From Trinickia dinghuensis (GTDB lineage Bacteria > Pseudomonadota > Gammaproteobacteria > Burkholderiales > Burkholderiaceae): a stretch of DNA of 64,000 nucleotides. The stretch spans positions 330,942 through 394,941 of the forward strand of contig NZ_QRGA01000008.1 in the NCBI RefSeq assembly GCF_003367175.1, in the 5' to 3' direction. The notes beneath the pieces were generated by a model. The model made no database searches, was not told the origin of the DNA, and saw only the letters and a list, made by a program, of their open reading frames with translations. Positions 45,444 to 54,116 of this stretch are shown piece by piece. Each line of letters begins with the position of its first letter. The stretch's first letter is position 1. A program made the translations under genes and the position numbers.

Positions 45444-45529
45444 AACATGTCTCCTTGATTCGAGGTGTCGGCGCGGATCGTCGCGATCGCTTCCATGTGA
45501 CGGTCCGATACCTATTGGACGCCCAGAAT

Positions 45530-45545
45530 TGCAAGGCCTATGCCA
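45530..45545 (-). promoter_or_regulatory. Sigma-54 (-24/-12) promoter of the 2HCT transporter
   Basis: On the minus strand TGGCAT-N5-TTGCA gives GG at -24 and GC at -12 with exact spacing; only the last base of the -24 box departs from TGGCAC. It would start transcription near 45518, 75 bases before the transporter start. It fits with the adjacent sigma-54 activator gene. Confidence 0.75.
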
Positions 45546-45625
45546 GTTGGTCAGCGTGGTGATATCAATATAAGTAACTGATTTTATTTATATTTTTTAG
45601 ACTTCATGCGCTCCATCGGACGCAA

Positions 45626-45645
45626 AATTCTGAGAGTTCAGAATT
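45626..45645. promoter_or_regulatory. Candidate activator (enhancer) site
   Basis: AATTCTGA-N4-TCAGAATT is a perfect 20-bp dyad about 80 bases upstream of the -24 element, the usual distance for an NtrC/DctD-type upstream activating sequence. It is the natural candidate for binding the regulator encoded at 40747-42132. Confidence 0.55.
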
Positions 45646-45710
45646 CGCCTGATGGGATGGCTGAGATTCGAGCCGGACGCGTCGGCGGAGCACGTAATAC
45701 TCATACGAGT

Positions 45711-45746
45711 GAGTTGGAACCGAAGCGTGCCATCCGTTACTCATGC
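45711..45746 (+). repeat. Leader motif shared with 40113-40152
   Basis: This is the second copy of the TTGGAACC...CGTTACTCATGC leader, about 120 bases before coiled-coil gene B. See the first copy for comparison. Confidence 0.55.
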
Positions 45747-45863
45747 TTCGGGGCGGCCCCGTTAGGCGCAATAAACCGAAGCGACTGTTTTAGGGAATCA
45801 ACAAAGCGCTGGGAAGAGCCGAATCCCACAGAGGCACAACCTTTCGCCATTGGATTACCGGAC

Positions 45864-46397
45864 ATGAGTACCCCAACACGAGAAGCGTTCGAGGCGCGGA
45901 TCGAGGCCATCGAGTCTCGGATGGATGGACGCGTCAATGCTTTGATCGCTCGGATGGATGCCGCCGAGATCCGCTCCGAGGAGCGCGAGCGACGTATGGA
46001 TGAGAAGTTCGATGCGTTCTGCAAGCGGTTCGAGGAACGCAACAAGCTATTCGACGAACAACTCAAAGAGCAGAACAAGCTGTTCGACGGACAACTCCAA
46101 GAGCAGAACAAGCGATTCGACGAACGATGGACCGAGCAGGACAAGCGATTTGGCGAACGATACACCGCGCAAAACGAGCGATTCGACATGTTTATTCAAC
46201 GGGCGGATGCTGCGCTGGAGCGCACGTCGCACCTGACCACACACTTGTGGATGGCGGCATCCACAATCATCATCGCGGTATGCGGGATGGTGGTCGGCGC
46301 CTACTATGCGGCGCAATCTTCTCACCTGGGGATGACTCAGACGGTCATTTCGGCTTTTCAGCAAGGCCAGCAGACGCCGATTCGGATGAAGGACTAG
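45864..46397 (+). CDS. Membrane-anchored coiled-coil protein B (hendecad repeats)
   Basis: This 177-aa paralogue of coiled-coil protein A shares the N-terminal segment (MSTPTREAFEARIEAIESRM), the membrane helix (MAASTIIIAVCGMVVGAYYA) and the tail (QTVISAFQQGQQT). Its coiled coil is built from four 11-residue repeats of the type NKLFDEQLKEQ (33 bases each, 46041-46172), unlike the heptads in protein A. The function is unknown. It lies divergent from the 2HCT transporter, so the two paralogues bracket the transporter/two-component module. Confidence 0.78.
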   Translation: MSTPTREAFEARIEAIESRMDGRVNALIARMDAAEIRSEERERRMDEKFDAFCKRFEERNKLFDEQLKEQNKLFDGQLQEQNKRFDERWTEQDKRFGERYTAQNERFDMFIQRADAALERTSHLTTHLWMAASTIIIAVCGMVVGAYYAAQSSHLGMTQTVISAFQQGQQTPIRMKD

Positions 46398-46445
46398 CCC
46401 GTCTCCGTCGTACTGCCGAGTGAACAGCAAACACAGAAACAAAAA

Positions 46446-46471
46446 GCCGGGCGCGCGCAATGCGCGCCCGC
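46446..46471 (-). terminator. Porin gene terminator
   Basis: GGGCGCGC / GCGCGCCC with a 5-base loop is followed on the minus strand by a T-run (46445-46441). It lies 65 bases after the porin stop codon. Confidence 0.75.
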
Positions 46472-46536
46472 TGAAAACGCCGGCACAGGGCATTGGACCG
46501 GCGTCAAACCTCAACCTCACAGTCTCAATCGCAATC

Positions 46537-47634
46537 TCAGAACACCTGGCGCAAGCTGACGCTCGCCCCGAAATTGTTCGCGCTGCCCGCGAACGTCAGC
46601 GGCCCGTTCGGGTCGTTGACCGATGCGCCGGCAAGATGGCTATGGTCGACTTCGACGTAGATATCCGTCCGTTTGCTGAGAATGTAATCGGCGATCCCGT
46701 ACACGCCCTGTATCGTCCCGTTGCGGCCGGGTGCGACGTTGTTCGCGTGGTCGTAGGCATACGACGCGATGAAGCGCCATTGAGCCGCGGGTTGATACGT
46801 CGCGCCTACGCGTACGAACACGTCGTCGCGAGCGGCCGTCTGCGTGCCGAATTGGGTCGTCGCGTTGCTGATGATGTTCGTATTCGAGAGCGGTCCGCCC
46901 GTATTCGTCCCGGCAACGTTGAAACCTGCATCGCGGCGTGCGTCGATCCCGTACAGGTAGAGGCCCACCGGCCCCCACGCGTACGTACCGCCCGCCGAGC
47001 CGATGAGCAGTTTATGGCCGCCGCCGTCCTTCGATTCGGCGCCGGCGATGCCGACCTTGCCGCCGCTGAAGTTATAGATCAGCGAGGCCGTCGTCGTGCT
47101 GCCCGATGCGGTGCTGCCGGGCTGCCCGCCTAGCGAATGCTGAAGCGTCAGCACCGCGGGGCCGAATTTGTTGTCGTATTCGACGGTGTTGTCGAAGCGG
47201 ATGCCAGTGAGGAACAGCGACCAGTCGACGGCATTGACGTTGCCGCCGCCGATCGGATCGAAGTTGAACGCGTAGAAGCTATAGACGCCGCCGTATTGAC
47301 GGCCGAGTCTGACCGTGCCGAACTTGTCGTTCTGCAATCCGACCCACGCGAAGCGGCCGAACAGTTGCTGCTGCTGATCGGATTTGCCGGTGCCTACGTT
47401 GTAGCCCGATTCGAGTTGAAAGATCGCGCGCGAACCACCGCCGAGCTCCTCGCTGCCTTTGAAGCCGAAACGCGTGCCGTTGATCGCGCCTTCGTTGAGC
47501 CCGACCGTATTGCCGGCACCCGATGTCTGGAAGCGAACCGCTTCATCGATCAAGCCGTACATCGTCACGCTCGACTGAGCGTACGCCCCACAGCAAACGA
47601 GGGCGAGCGCCGCCCCACCAAATAGTTTTTTCAT
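46537..47634 (-). CDS. Gram-negative general porin (OmpC-like, Burkholderia type)
   Basis: This 365-aa outer-membrane trimeric beta-barrel porin has a signal peptide ending ALVCCGAYA-QSSVTMYGLID, followed by the betaproteobacterial porin signature (QSSVTLYG-like) and the segments GRFAWVGLQNDKFGTVRLGRQ and SKRTDIYVEVDH. The C-terminal residue is Phe, as needed for barrel assembly. It diffuses small solutes. It is adjacent to a carboxylate transporter, but nothing ties them functionally. Confidence 0.93.
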   Translation of the reverse strand: MKKLFGGAALALVCCGAYAQSSVTMYGLIDEAVRFQTSGAGNTVGLNEGAINGTRFGFKGSEELGGGSRAIFQLESGYNVGTGKSDQQQQLFGRFAWVGLQNDKFGTVRLGRQYGGVYSFYAFNFDPIGGGNVNAVDWSLFLTGIRFDNTVEYDNKFGPAVLTLQHSLGGQPGSTASGSTTTASLIYNFSGGKVGIAGAESKDGGGHKLLIGSAGGTYAWGPVGLYLYGIDARRDAGFNVAGTNTGGPLSNTNIISNATTQFGTQTAARDDVFVRVGATYQPAAQWRFIASYAYDHANNVAPGRNGTIQGVYGIADYILSKRTDIYVEVDHSHLAGASVNDPNGPLTFAGSANNFGASVSLRQVF

Positions 47635-47854
47635 CGAATATCCACGTTGATCCGATTCGCTCCGCAACGATCCACCCCGGTTGCGGTCCGCTTGTACCCG
47701 GCTTCAGCCGAGCACGCGCGAATTTTTATGCAACCCGGGTAGCGGGTCGAACGTGAAAATTAAATGCACCGTATAAGGAAATCAGATGGGCGCTCCGGCG
47801 TTAAGAAAACCCATCGCATGCAGACCGAGCACGCAGCCGCCAGAAACGAAAAAA

Positions 47855-47880
47855 GGACTTACGGCTTTCACCGTAAGTCC
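47855..47880 (-). terminator. Terminator after tRNA-Pro
   Basis: A perfect 10-bp stem GGACTTACGG / CCGTAAGTCC with a 6-base loop is followed on the minus strand by a T-run (47854-47849). It lies 10 bases beyond the tRNA-Pro 3' end. Confidence 0.8.
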
Positions 47881-47890
47881 TTCATATTCC

Positions 47891-47967
<77 letters not shown>

Positions 47968-48020
47968 AAAGCATGAGAGTATAACAGACACTTTCACCGA
48001 TTAGAACCACCTACGCGAAA

Positions 48021-48467
48021 CTATCTGCGCAGCAGTTCGACGATGCCGATCAGATCCTTTCGCAGCCGTACGACGTCGACATTCGCACCCGCCTCTTGAG
48101 ACGATAACGATGGCGACTGCGACGGCGATGCATCCTCACTCTGCTTCGGCTGCCCTTCCTGCTCCGGCTTCGCGCCCGCTTCGTCGTCGATCACCGCGCC
48201 GCGCGCGTCGAGTTTGTTGCGCGCGCCGTTGATCGTGAAGCCCTGCTCATAAAGCAGTTCGCGGATACGGCGGATGAGCAGCACCTCGTGATGCTGATAG
48301 TAGCGACGGTTGCCGCGGCGCTTCACCGGCCGCAGTTGCGTGAACTCCTGTTCCCAGTAGCGCAGCACGTGCGGCTTGACGCCGCACAGCTCGCTCACTT
48401 CACCGATGGTGAAGTACCGCTTCGCCGGGATCGGGGGCAAGACGACTTTTTCGACCGTCGTAGTCAT
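48021..48467 (-). CDS. MerR-family regulator downstream of ihfA
   Basis: This 148-aa protein has a MerR winged helix (RYFTIGEVSELCGVKPHVLR, YWEQEF) followed by a low-complexity Ser/Gln/Glu-rich linker and a helical C-terminal end. A MerR-type gene next to ihfA and pheT is conserved across Beta- and Gammaproteobacteria. No metal-binding cysteines of metal-sensing MerR proteins are seen. Its target genes are not known to me. Confidence 0.88.
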   Translation of the reverse strand: MTTTVEKVVLPPIPAKRYFTIGEVSELCGVKPHVLRYWEQEFTQLRPVKRRGNRRYYQHHEVLLIRRIRELLYEQGFTINGARNKLDARGAVIDDEAGAKPEQEGQPKQSEDASPSQSPSLSSQEAGANVDVVRLRKDLIGIVELLRR

Positions 48468-48545
48468 CGTCGGTTAACCGTCGTGGTAAAAGGCGCGCAG
48501 CAACGCGTCGGAAATCTCGCGATTCCCACGCGAGGCCAAACCGCC

Positions 48546-48944
48546 TCAAGCGCCGCTTTCGACTAGCGCCTTCAGCTTTTGACTGGCGTGGAACGTCACG
48601 ACACGGCGCGCCGCGATCGGAATCGCCTCGCCCGTCTTGGGATTGCGCCCCGGACGCTGGGGCTTGTCACGCAACTGAAAATTGCCGAAGCCCGACAGCT
48701 TCACGCTGTCTCCCCCTTCGAGCGCATCGCGGATTACATCGAAAAACGCCTCGACCATGTCCTTGGCTTCGCGCTTGTTCAATCCCACATTGTCGAACAG
48801 CAACTCGGCCAATTCGGCTTTGGTCAGTGTCGGCGTTTCCGTTGAAGTGGATACGCCGATGGACGATGTCGGTATCTCGCGAATCATGGCGCCACGCTGC
48901 GCCGCAAGTAGGGCTTCGAAATCACTCGAGTTCATTTCGTTCAT
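48546..48944 (-). CDS. ihfA: Integration host factor subunit alpha
   Basis: IhfA (132 aa) is a DNA-bending nucleoid protein that pairs with IhfB. The core reads [20 protein letters not shown] and [20 protein letters not shown], with the DNA-inserting Pro in [10 protein letters not shown]. The N-terminus is about 35 residues longer than in E. coli, as in Burkholderia relatives. An alternative ATG lies three codons in. It is in the pheS-pheT-ihfA order. IHF would also assist the sigma-54 promoter in this window. Confidence 0.95.
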   Translation of the reverse strand: MNEMNSSDFEALLAAQRGAMIREIPTSSIGVSTSTETPTLTKAELAELLFDNVGLNKREAKDMVEAFFDVIRDALEGGDSVKLSGFGNFQLRDKPQRPGRNPKTGEAIPIAARRVVTFHASQKLKALVESGA

Positions 48945-49009
48945 GTCTAAAAACGGCGACTAGCCGATGGCGACACACCGCACGAACGCTCTTGCGAGCG
49001 TTCCCGCGC

Positions 49010-51442
49010 TCATCCGCGCAACCGCGCGCCGTAGACTCGAGCCAAGCGATCCACCAAGGCCTTGACGGCCAGATCGACCGTCTCGTCCTGCAGAGTGCCG
49101 CCAGTATCTTGCAGGGTCACGCGGAAGGCAAGGCTTTTCTCGTGCGCCGCCATCCCACCGGAAGTACTTGATTTTGCACGAAATTCATCGAAAAGCGCAA
49201 CCCTCTGAACGAACTTGCATGCGTCCTCGTCAAGTGCCTTGCGCATCTCGTCGAGCAACGCCTGAACGTCCACGTTCTGCTCGACGACCACCGCGATATC
49301 GCGCCGCACCGGCGGATATTTCGACACTTCGGTAGGCGCCGGCAACGCGCGGCCCATCAGCGCCTCTGCATCGACTTCGAACAAAATCGGGGGATGCGGC
49401 AAATCGTATTGCTGCATCCAACGCGGATGCAGCTCGCCGATCCAGCCGACGACCTGGCCGTCGAGTTCGATGCGCGCACTGCGCCCCGGATGCAGCGCGG
49501 GATGTTCGGCCTTGACGAAGCGCACGCTGCGCGGCGCGAACAAGGCCTCGACGTCGCCCTTCACGTCGAAGAAGTCGACCATGCGCGTGGACAAACCCCA
49601 CTGCTCTTCCGCGGCCGGGCCATACGCCAGCGCGCCAAGGCGCTTCGGCTGCGCGTAGCCTTCGACGGTCATCTCGCTTGCGCCGACCGACGCATCACGC
49701 AAGAACACCCGCCCCGCTTCGAACACGCGGACCCGGTCCGCACGGCGATTCAAGTTGTGACGCAAGACTTCGATGAGGCTGCCGAACAACGTCGTCCGCA
49801 TCACCGACAGCTGGCTCGCAATCGGATTGACGACGCGAACCGGCGTTTCGTTGCCCGCGAAATCACGCTCCCAGCTTTCGTCGACGAAGCTGAAGTTGAT
49901 CGTCTCGGCATAATCGCGCGCCGCCAGCGCATGACGCAGCGTATGAATCGAGCGACGCGTTTCGTTCGTCGCGCGCATCGCATTCGCCGCAACGGGAGGA
50001 CGCGCCGGAATCTTTTCGAAGCCGTAGATGCGCGCGACTTCTTCGATCAGGTCTTCCTCGATCTCGATGTCGAAGCGGTACGACGGCGGCGTTACGGCGA
50101 AGATCTCGCCGTCGAATTCGTACTCGAGCCCAAGGCGCGTGAAAATCCGCGCCATTTCATCGGCATCGATCGCCACGCCGATCACGCGCTGCGCGCGCGC
50201 CACGCGCATGGCGACAGGCTTGCGCTGCGGCAGATTGACGACCTGGTCGTCGACGGGGCCGGCTTCGCCGCCGCAAATGTCGAGAATGAGGCGTGTGATG
50301 CGTTCGATGTGCGCGACCGTCGTCTCGTAATCGACACCGCGCTCGAAGCGATGAGCGGCGTCGGTCGAGAAGTTGTACTTGCGCGCACGGCCGCGAATGC
50401 TGTCGGGCCACCAGAACGCGGCTTCGAGGTAGACGTTCGTCGTGTCGAGCGTGACCGCCGTGCTGTCGCCGCCCATAATGCCGGCCAGGCTCTCCACTTG
50501 ACGATCGTCGGCGATGACGCCGACCGCTTCGTCGAGTTCGATCGTATTGCCGTTCAACAGCTTCAGGCTCTCGCCGCGACGGCCCCAGCGCACTTCGATA
50601 CCGCCGTGAATCTTGTCGAGGTCGAACACGTGCGACGGGCGGCCCAACTCGAGCATCACGTAGTTCGAGATATCGACGAGCGCCGAAATGCTTCGTTGTC
50701 CTGAACGTTCGAGCCGTTCCACCATCCACTGCGGCGACTTCGCGCGCGCGTTCACGCCGCGGATCACGCGGCCGGAAAAGCGGCCGCACAGATCGGGCGC
50801 CGCGATCTTCACGGGCAGACGCTCGCTGAGCTTCACGGCAACGGGCTCGATCGCGAGCGGCTTGAGCGGCGAACCGGTAATGGCCGCTGTCTCCCTTGCC
50901 ACGCCGAACACCGAAAGGCAATCCGCCTTATTCGGCGTCAGCTTGATTTCGAACACCGTGTCGTCGAGATTCAGCGTTTCGCGGATGTCCTGTCCGATCG
51001 GCGTGTCCTCGGGCAAGATCATCAAGCCGCTGTGATCCTCCGAGAGCTTGAGCTCGCGCGCCGAACACAGCATGCCTTCGCTTTGCACGCCGCGCAGCTT
51101 CGACAGCTTGATCATGAACGGCGCGCCGCCCTCTTCGGCCGGCGGCAATTGCGCGCCGACGAGCGCGACGGGCACCTTGATTCCGGGCGCGACATTCGGC
51201 GCACCGCAGACGATATTGAGGATCGCGCCCGTTCCGGCGTCGACCTGACAAACGTTGAGCTTGTCCGCATCGGGGTGCTTGACCACTTCGAGCACGCGCC
51301 CGACGACGATCTTCGACGTCGGCGGCGCGGCCGGGCGCAGGGACTCGACTTCGAGTCCGGCCATCGTCAACGCATGCGACAGTTCGTCCGTCGTCAGTTG
51401 CGGATCGACAAACGCGCGGAGCCAGGATTCAGGGAATTGCAT
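49010..51442 (-). CDS. pheT: Phenylalanyl-tRNA synthetase beta subunit
   Basis: PheT (810 aa) is the large subunit of the alpha2-beta2 PheRS. It begins [20 protein letters not shown]. An EMAP/tRNA-binding domain ([19 protein letters not shown]) lies at residues 40-150, followed by B3/B4 editing, B5, a catalytic-like core, and the FDX-ACB domain at the C-terminus. Length is normal. It follows pheS by 104 bases. Confidence 0.97.
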   Translation of the reverse strand: MQFPESWLRAFVDPQLTTDELSHALTMAGLEVESLRPAAPPTSKIVVGRVLEVVKHPDADKLNVCQVDAGTGAILNIVCGAPNVAPGIKVPVALVGAQLPPAEEGGAPFMIKLSKLRGVQSEGMLCSARELKLSEDHSGLMILPEDTPIGQDIRETLNLDDTVFEIKLTPNKADCLSVFGVARETAAITGSPLKPLAIEPVAVKLSERLPVKIAAPDLCGRFSGRVIRGVNARAKSPQWMVERLERSGQRSISALVDISNYVMLELGRPSHVFDLDKIHGGIEVRWGRRGESLKLLNGNTIELDEAVGVIADDRQVESLAGIMGGDSTAVTLDTTNVYLEAAFWWPDSIRGRARKYNFSTDAAHRFERGVDYETTVAHIERITRLILDICGGEAGPVDDQVVNLPQRKPVAMRVARAQRVIGVAIDADEMARIFTRLGLEYEFDGEIFAVTPPSYRFDIEIEEDLIEEVARIYGFEKIPARPPVAANAMRATNETRRSIHTLRHALAARDYAETINFSFVDESWERDFAGNETPVRVVNPIASQLSVMRTTLFGSLIEVLRHNLNRRADRVRVFEAGRVFLRDASVGASEMTVEGYAQPKRLGALAYGPAAEEQWGLSTRMVDFFDVKGDVEALFAPRSVRFVKAEHPALHPGRSARIELDGQVVGWIGELHPRWMQQYDLPHPPILFEVDAEALMGRALPAPTEVSKYPPVRRDIAVVVEQNVDVQALLDEMRKALDEDACKFVQRVALFDEFRAKSSTSGGMAAHEKSLAFRVTLQDTGGTLQDETVDLAVKALVDRLARVYGARLRG

Positions 51443-51546
51443 GTGTGTCTACGTTCGAAGGAGTGGGTCCATGCCCGGCCTCGCGCGAGCGCGTTCGTCG
51501 TTCGACAAACGCCCCCACGGGCCCAGGCACCGCTTGCGGCCGCGCG

Positions 51547-52560
51547 TTACGCGAACTGCCGCAAGAAGCGCAGATCGTTCTCGAAGAAGAGCCGCAGATC
51601 CTGCACGCCGTAGCGCAGCATCGTCAGACGCTCGAGGCCGCTGCCGAACGCGAAGCCGATGTAGCGCTCCGGATCGAGGCCCATGTTGCGGATGACGTTC
51701 GGATGCACTTGGCCCGAGCCCGAGATCTCGAGCCACTTGCCGGCGTTCTTGCCTTCTTCGAACTTCATGTCGATTTCGGCCGACGGTTCCGTGAACGGGA
51801 AATACGAAGGCCTGAAGCGCACGAGGATGTCGTCGCGCTCGAAGAATTTCTTGAGGAAGTCGGTATAGACGCCCTTCAAGTCGGCAAAGCTGATGTTCTC
51901 CTCGATCCACAAGCCTTCGACTTGATTGAACATCGGCGAGTGCGTCGCGTCGCTGTCGACGCGATACGTGCGCCCCGGCACGATGACTTTGATCGGCGGC
52001 TGGTTGCTGCGCGCGTAGCGCACCTGCATCGGGCTCGTATGCGTGCGCAGCAGCAACGGACGGCCGCCCGCATCCTGGCCGTCGACGTAGAACGTGTCTT
52101 GCATCGACCGCGCCGGATGGTTTTCCGGGCTGTTCAACGCCGTGAAGTTGTACCAATCGGTTTCGATTTCAGGGCCGTCGGCCACGTCGAAGCCGATCGA
52201 GCCGAAAATGTGCTCGACGCGTTCCCACGTTTGCATCACGGGGTGCAAGCTGCCGGCACCCGTGCCGCGCCCGGGCAGCGTCACGTCGATCGCCTCGGCC
52301 GTGAGCCGCTGCTGGAGCAGCGCTTGCGCGAGCGCGTCGCGACGGGCCGTCAGCGCCGCTTCGACTTGCTGCTTCGCAATGTTGATGCGCGCCCCCTCGG
52401 CCTTGCGTGCCTCGGGATCGAGCTTGCCGAGCCCCTTGAGCAGCTCGGTCAACATGCCCGCCTTGCCGAGGAAACGAGCCTTCTCGTTTTCGAGCGTGGC
52501 GCTATCGTCGGCTTGGGAGAATGCTGCTTGCGCGTCGGCGACAATCCGGTCCAGATCCAT
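51547..52560 (-). CDS. pheS: Phenylalanyl-tRNA synthetase alpha subunit
   Basis: PheS (337 aa) is the catalytic class II subunit. It has an N-terminal coiled coil and the class II motifs, with [20 protein letters not shown] near motif 1, [19 protein letters not shown] near motif 2, and [14 protein letters not shown] as motif 3. I chose the ATG at 52560 ([11 protein letters not shown]) by homology; ATG codons 9-12 bases upstream are also in frame. Confidence 0.97.
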   Translation of the reverse strand: MDLDRIVADAQAAFSQADDSATLENEKARFLGKAGMLTELLKGLGKLDPEARKAEGARINIAKQQVEAALTARRDALAQALLQQRLTAEAIDVTLPGRGTGAGSLHPVMQTWERVEHIFGSIGFDVADGPEIETDWYNFTALNSPENHPARSMQDTFYVDGQDAGGRPLLLRTHTSPMQVRYARSNQPPIKVIVPGRTYRVDSDATHSPMFNQVEGLWIEENISFADLKGVYTDFLKKFFERDDILVRFRPSYFPFTEPSAEIDMKFEEGKNAGKWLEISGSGQVHPNVIRNMGLDPERYIGFAFGSGLERLTMLRYGVQDLRLFFENDLRFLRQFA

Positions 52561-52634
52561 TGATCCCATCATTTCAGCGTCGGAGATGTTTTACGAAACA
52601 CGTGAACCACGTATAGGCGACCAGCAAAAAAAAG

Positions 52635-52654
52635 GGGGCTCGGTGAGGAGCCCC
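52635..52654. terminator. Hairpin between rplT and pheS
   Basis: GGGGCTC-N6-GAGCCCC is flanked by a run of A on its low-coordinate side (T-run on the minus strand) and by GTTTTC on the other. It lies in the 161-base gap between rplT and pheS, so it could be a partial terminator or the final hairpin of a pheST attenuator. Confidence 0.65.
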
Positions 52655-52721
52655 GTTTTCTTGTCGGAAGCACCGGTTTGCACCGGCACTCCCGACGAAC
52701 CACGCAGTACTAATCTCGCAA

Positions 52722-53081
52722 TTAGGCTGCAACGGCGGCTTTCACCTGCTTCACGATCGCGGCAAAAGCGGCCTTGTCGAACACGGCCATATCGGCCAGC
52801 ACCTTGCGGTCGAGTTCGATCGACGCCTTCTTCAGGCCGTTGATGAACACGCTGTACGTCATGTCGTGCTGACGGACCGCCGCGTTGATACGGGTGATCC
52901 ACAGTGCACGGAATACGCGCTTCTTGTTGCGGCGGTCGCGGTAGGCGTATTGGCCGGCGCGCATGACCGCTTGCTTCGCGATGCGGTAGACGTTATTGCG
53001 ACGGCCGCGGTAACCCTTGGCCAGGTTGATGATCTTCTTGTGGCGGGCACGTGCCGTAACCCCACGTTTGACTCGAGGCAT
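52722..53081 (-). CDS. rplT: 50S ribosomal protein L20
   Basis: L20 (119 aa) is a primary 23S rRNA-binding assembly protein and the repressor of the infC-rpmI-rplT operon in other bacteria. It is highly basic, with the family text [18 protein letters not shown] and [20 protein letters not shown]. Length and position after rpmI are standard. Confidence 0.98.
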
Positions 53082-53110
53082 GTTTCGCTCCTATGAGTAA
53101 AGGTTAAGGG

Positions 53111-53308
53111 TTAGGCGAAGGGCATCATCGCGCGCACGGAATCCAGATTGGACTCGTGCACAGCGGTGGAACCACGCAGGTGACGCTTGTTCTTCGTGGT
53201 CTTCTTCGTGAGAATGTGGCGCTTGAAGGCTTGACCGCGCTTGACGGTACCGCCCGGACGAACCACGAAGCGCTTTGCAGCGCTCTTCTTGGTTTTCATC
53301 TTCGGCAT
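53111..53308 (-). CDS. rpmI: 50S ribosomal protein L35
   Basis: L35 (65 aa) begins [20 protein letters not shown] and is strongly basic. ATG 53308 is the family start, with GGAGTAGTTGTC upstream. It lies 29 bases before rplT. The 237 bases between infC and rpmI contain no gene. Confidence 0.97.
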   Translation of the reverse strand: MPKMKTKKSAAKRFVVRPGGTVKRGQAFKRHILTKKTTKNKRHLRGSTAVHESNLDSVRAMMPFA

Positions 53309-53545
53309 GACAACTACTCCGTTATTTGATGGCGATGGGTGTGCGGCCGGCAAAAAGCCCCAGTTCCGCCCTTCGAAACCCAGTCCACTTGTCTGCAGCT
53401 TGCCGTTGCCGGCCGCCGCGCTTTCTGGACCGGCGCCCGATACCGCCGGACGCCGCTCCGAAACCTGCTCAATATATTTTACCGCTTCGCCGCACACCCC
53501 GCCCCGCCGGCCTCGAATCCTGGCCGACCGGCGGCGAGCCGCGCG

Positions 53546-54067
53546 TTATTTCTTCTTTTTCGGCGCGAGCACCATGATCATCTGGCGCCCTTCCATCTTC
53601 GGCATCTGCTCGACCTGACCGACTTCGTCAAGATCAGTGCGCAGGCGCTCGAGCATTCGCATGCCGATTTCCTGGTGTGCCATTTCGCGACCGCGAAAAC
53701 GCAACGTGATCTTCGTCTTGTCGCCGTCCTCGAGGAAGCGCACGAGATTGCGCAGCTTGACGTTGTAGTCGCCGTCGTCGGTACCCGGGCGGAATTTCAC
53801 TTCCTTGACCTGGATGACCTTCTGCTTCAGCTTCGCTTCGTGCTGCTTCTTCGATTCCTGGTATTTGAACTTGCCGTAATCCATCAAACGGCAGACCGGA
53901 GGAACCGCCTGCGGGGCGATTTCCACCAGATCGACGTCCTGCTGTTCCGACATGCGGAAAGCATCAGCCAGTTTAACGATGCCGAGCGGTTCGTTGTCGA
54001 CTCCGACTAGACGCACCTCGGGAGTCGTAATCTCACCGTTGATGCGATGCCCCTTTTCAGTAGCGAT
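53546..54067 (-). CDS. infC: Translation initiation factor IF-3, probable ATC start
   Basis: IF-3 (173 aa) checks start-codon pairing on the 30S subunit. Homology extends upstream of the first GTG to [20 protein letters not shown], which begins with ATC at 54067, with AGAGGAAACGG just before it. An AUC start would be rejected by IF-3 itself and gives autoregulation, as with the AUU start in E. coli. The core text [19 protein letters not shown] and [14 protein letters not shown] is standard. The choice of start is inferred from homology and the ribosome site. Confidence 0.93.
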   Translation of the reverse strand: MATEKGHRINGEITTPEVRLVGVDNEPLGIVKLADAFRMSEQQDVDLVEIAPQAVPPVCRLMDYGKFKYQESKKQHEAKLKQKVIQVKEVKFRPGTDDGDYNVKLRNLVRFLEDGDKTKITLRFRGREMAHQEIGMRMLERLRTDLDEVGQVEQMPKMEGRQMIMVLAPKKKK

Positions 54068-54116
54068 GTTCCGTTTCCTCTAAAAATTAAAAAAACGAGC
54101 CGCGCTGCCGCAGTGG

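Larger units (their letters stand above)
45444..45863. other. Divergent control region of the 2HCT transporter and coiled-coil gene B
   Basis: This 420-base gene-free region holds the sigma-54 promoter, an AT-rich stretch (about 45555-45600), a 20-bp perfect dyad, and the shared leader motif before coiled-coil gene B. Confidence 0.7.

Noticed and set aside
46041..46172. Four 33-base repeats as non-coding tandem DNA
   Set aside because: They are in frame inside a coding gene and encode 11-residue coiled-coil units.
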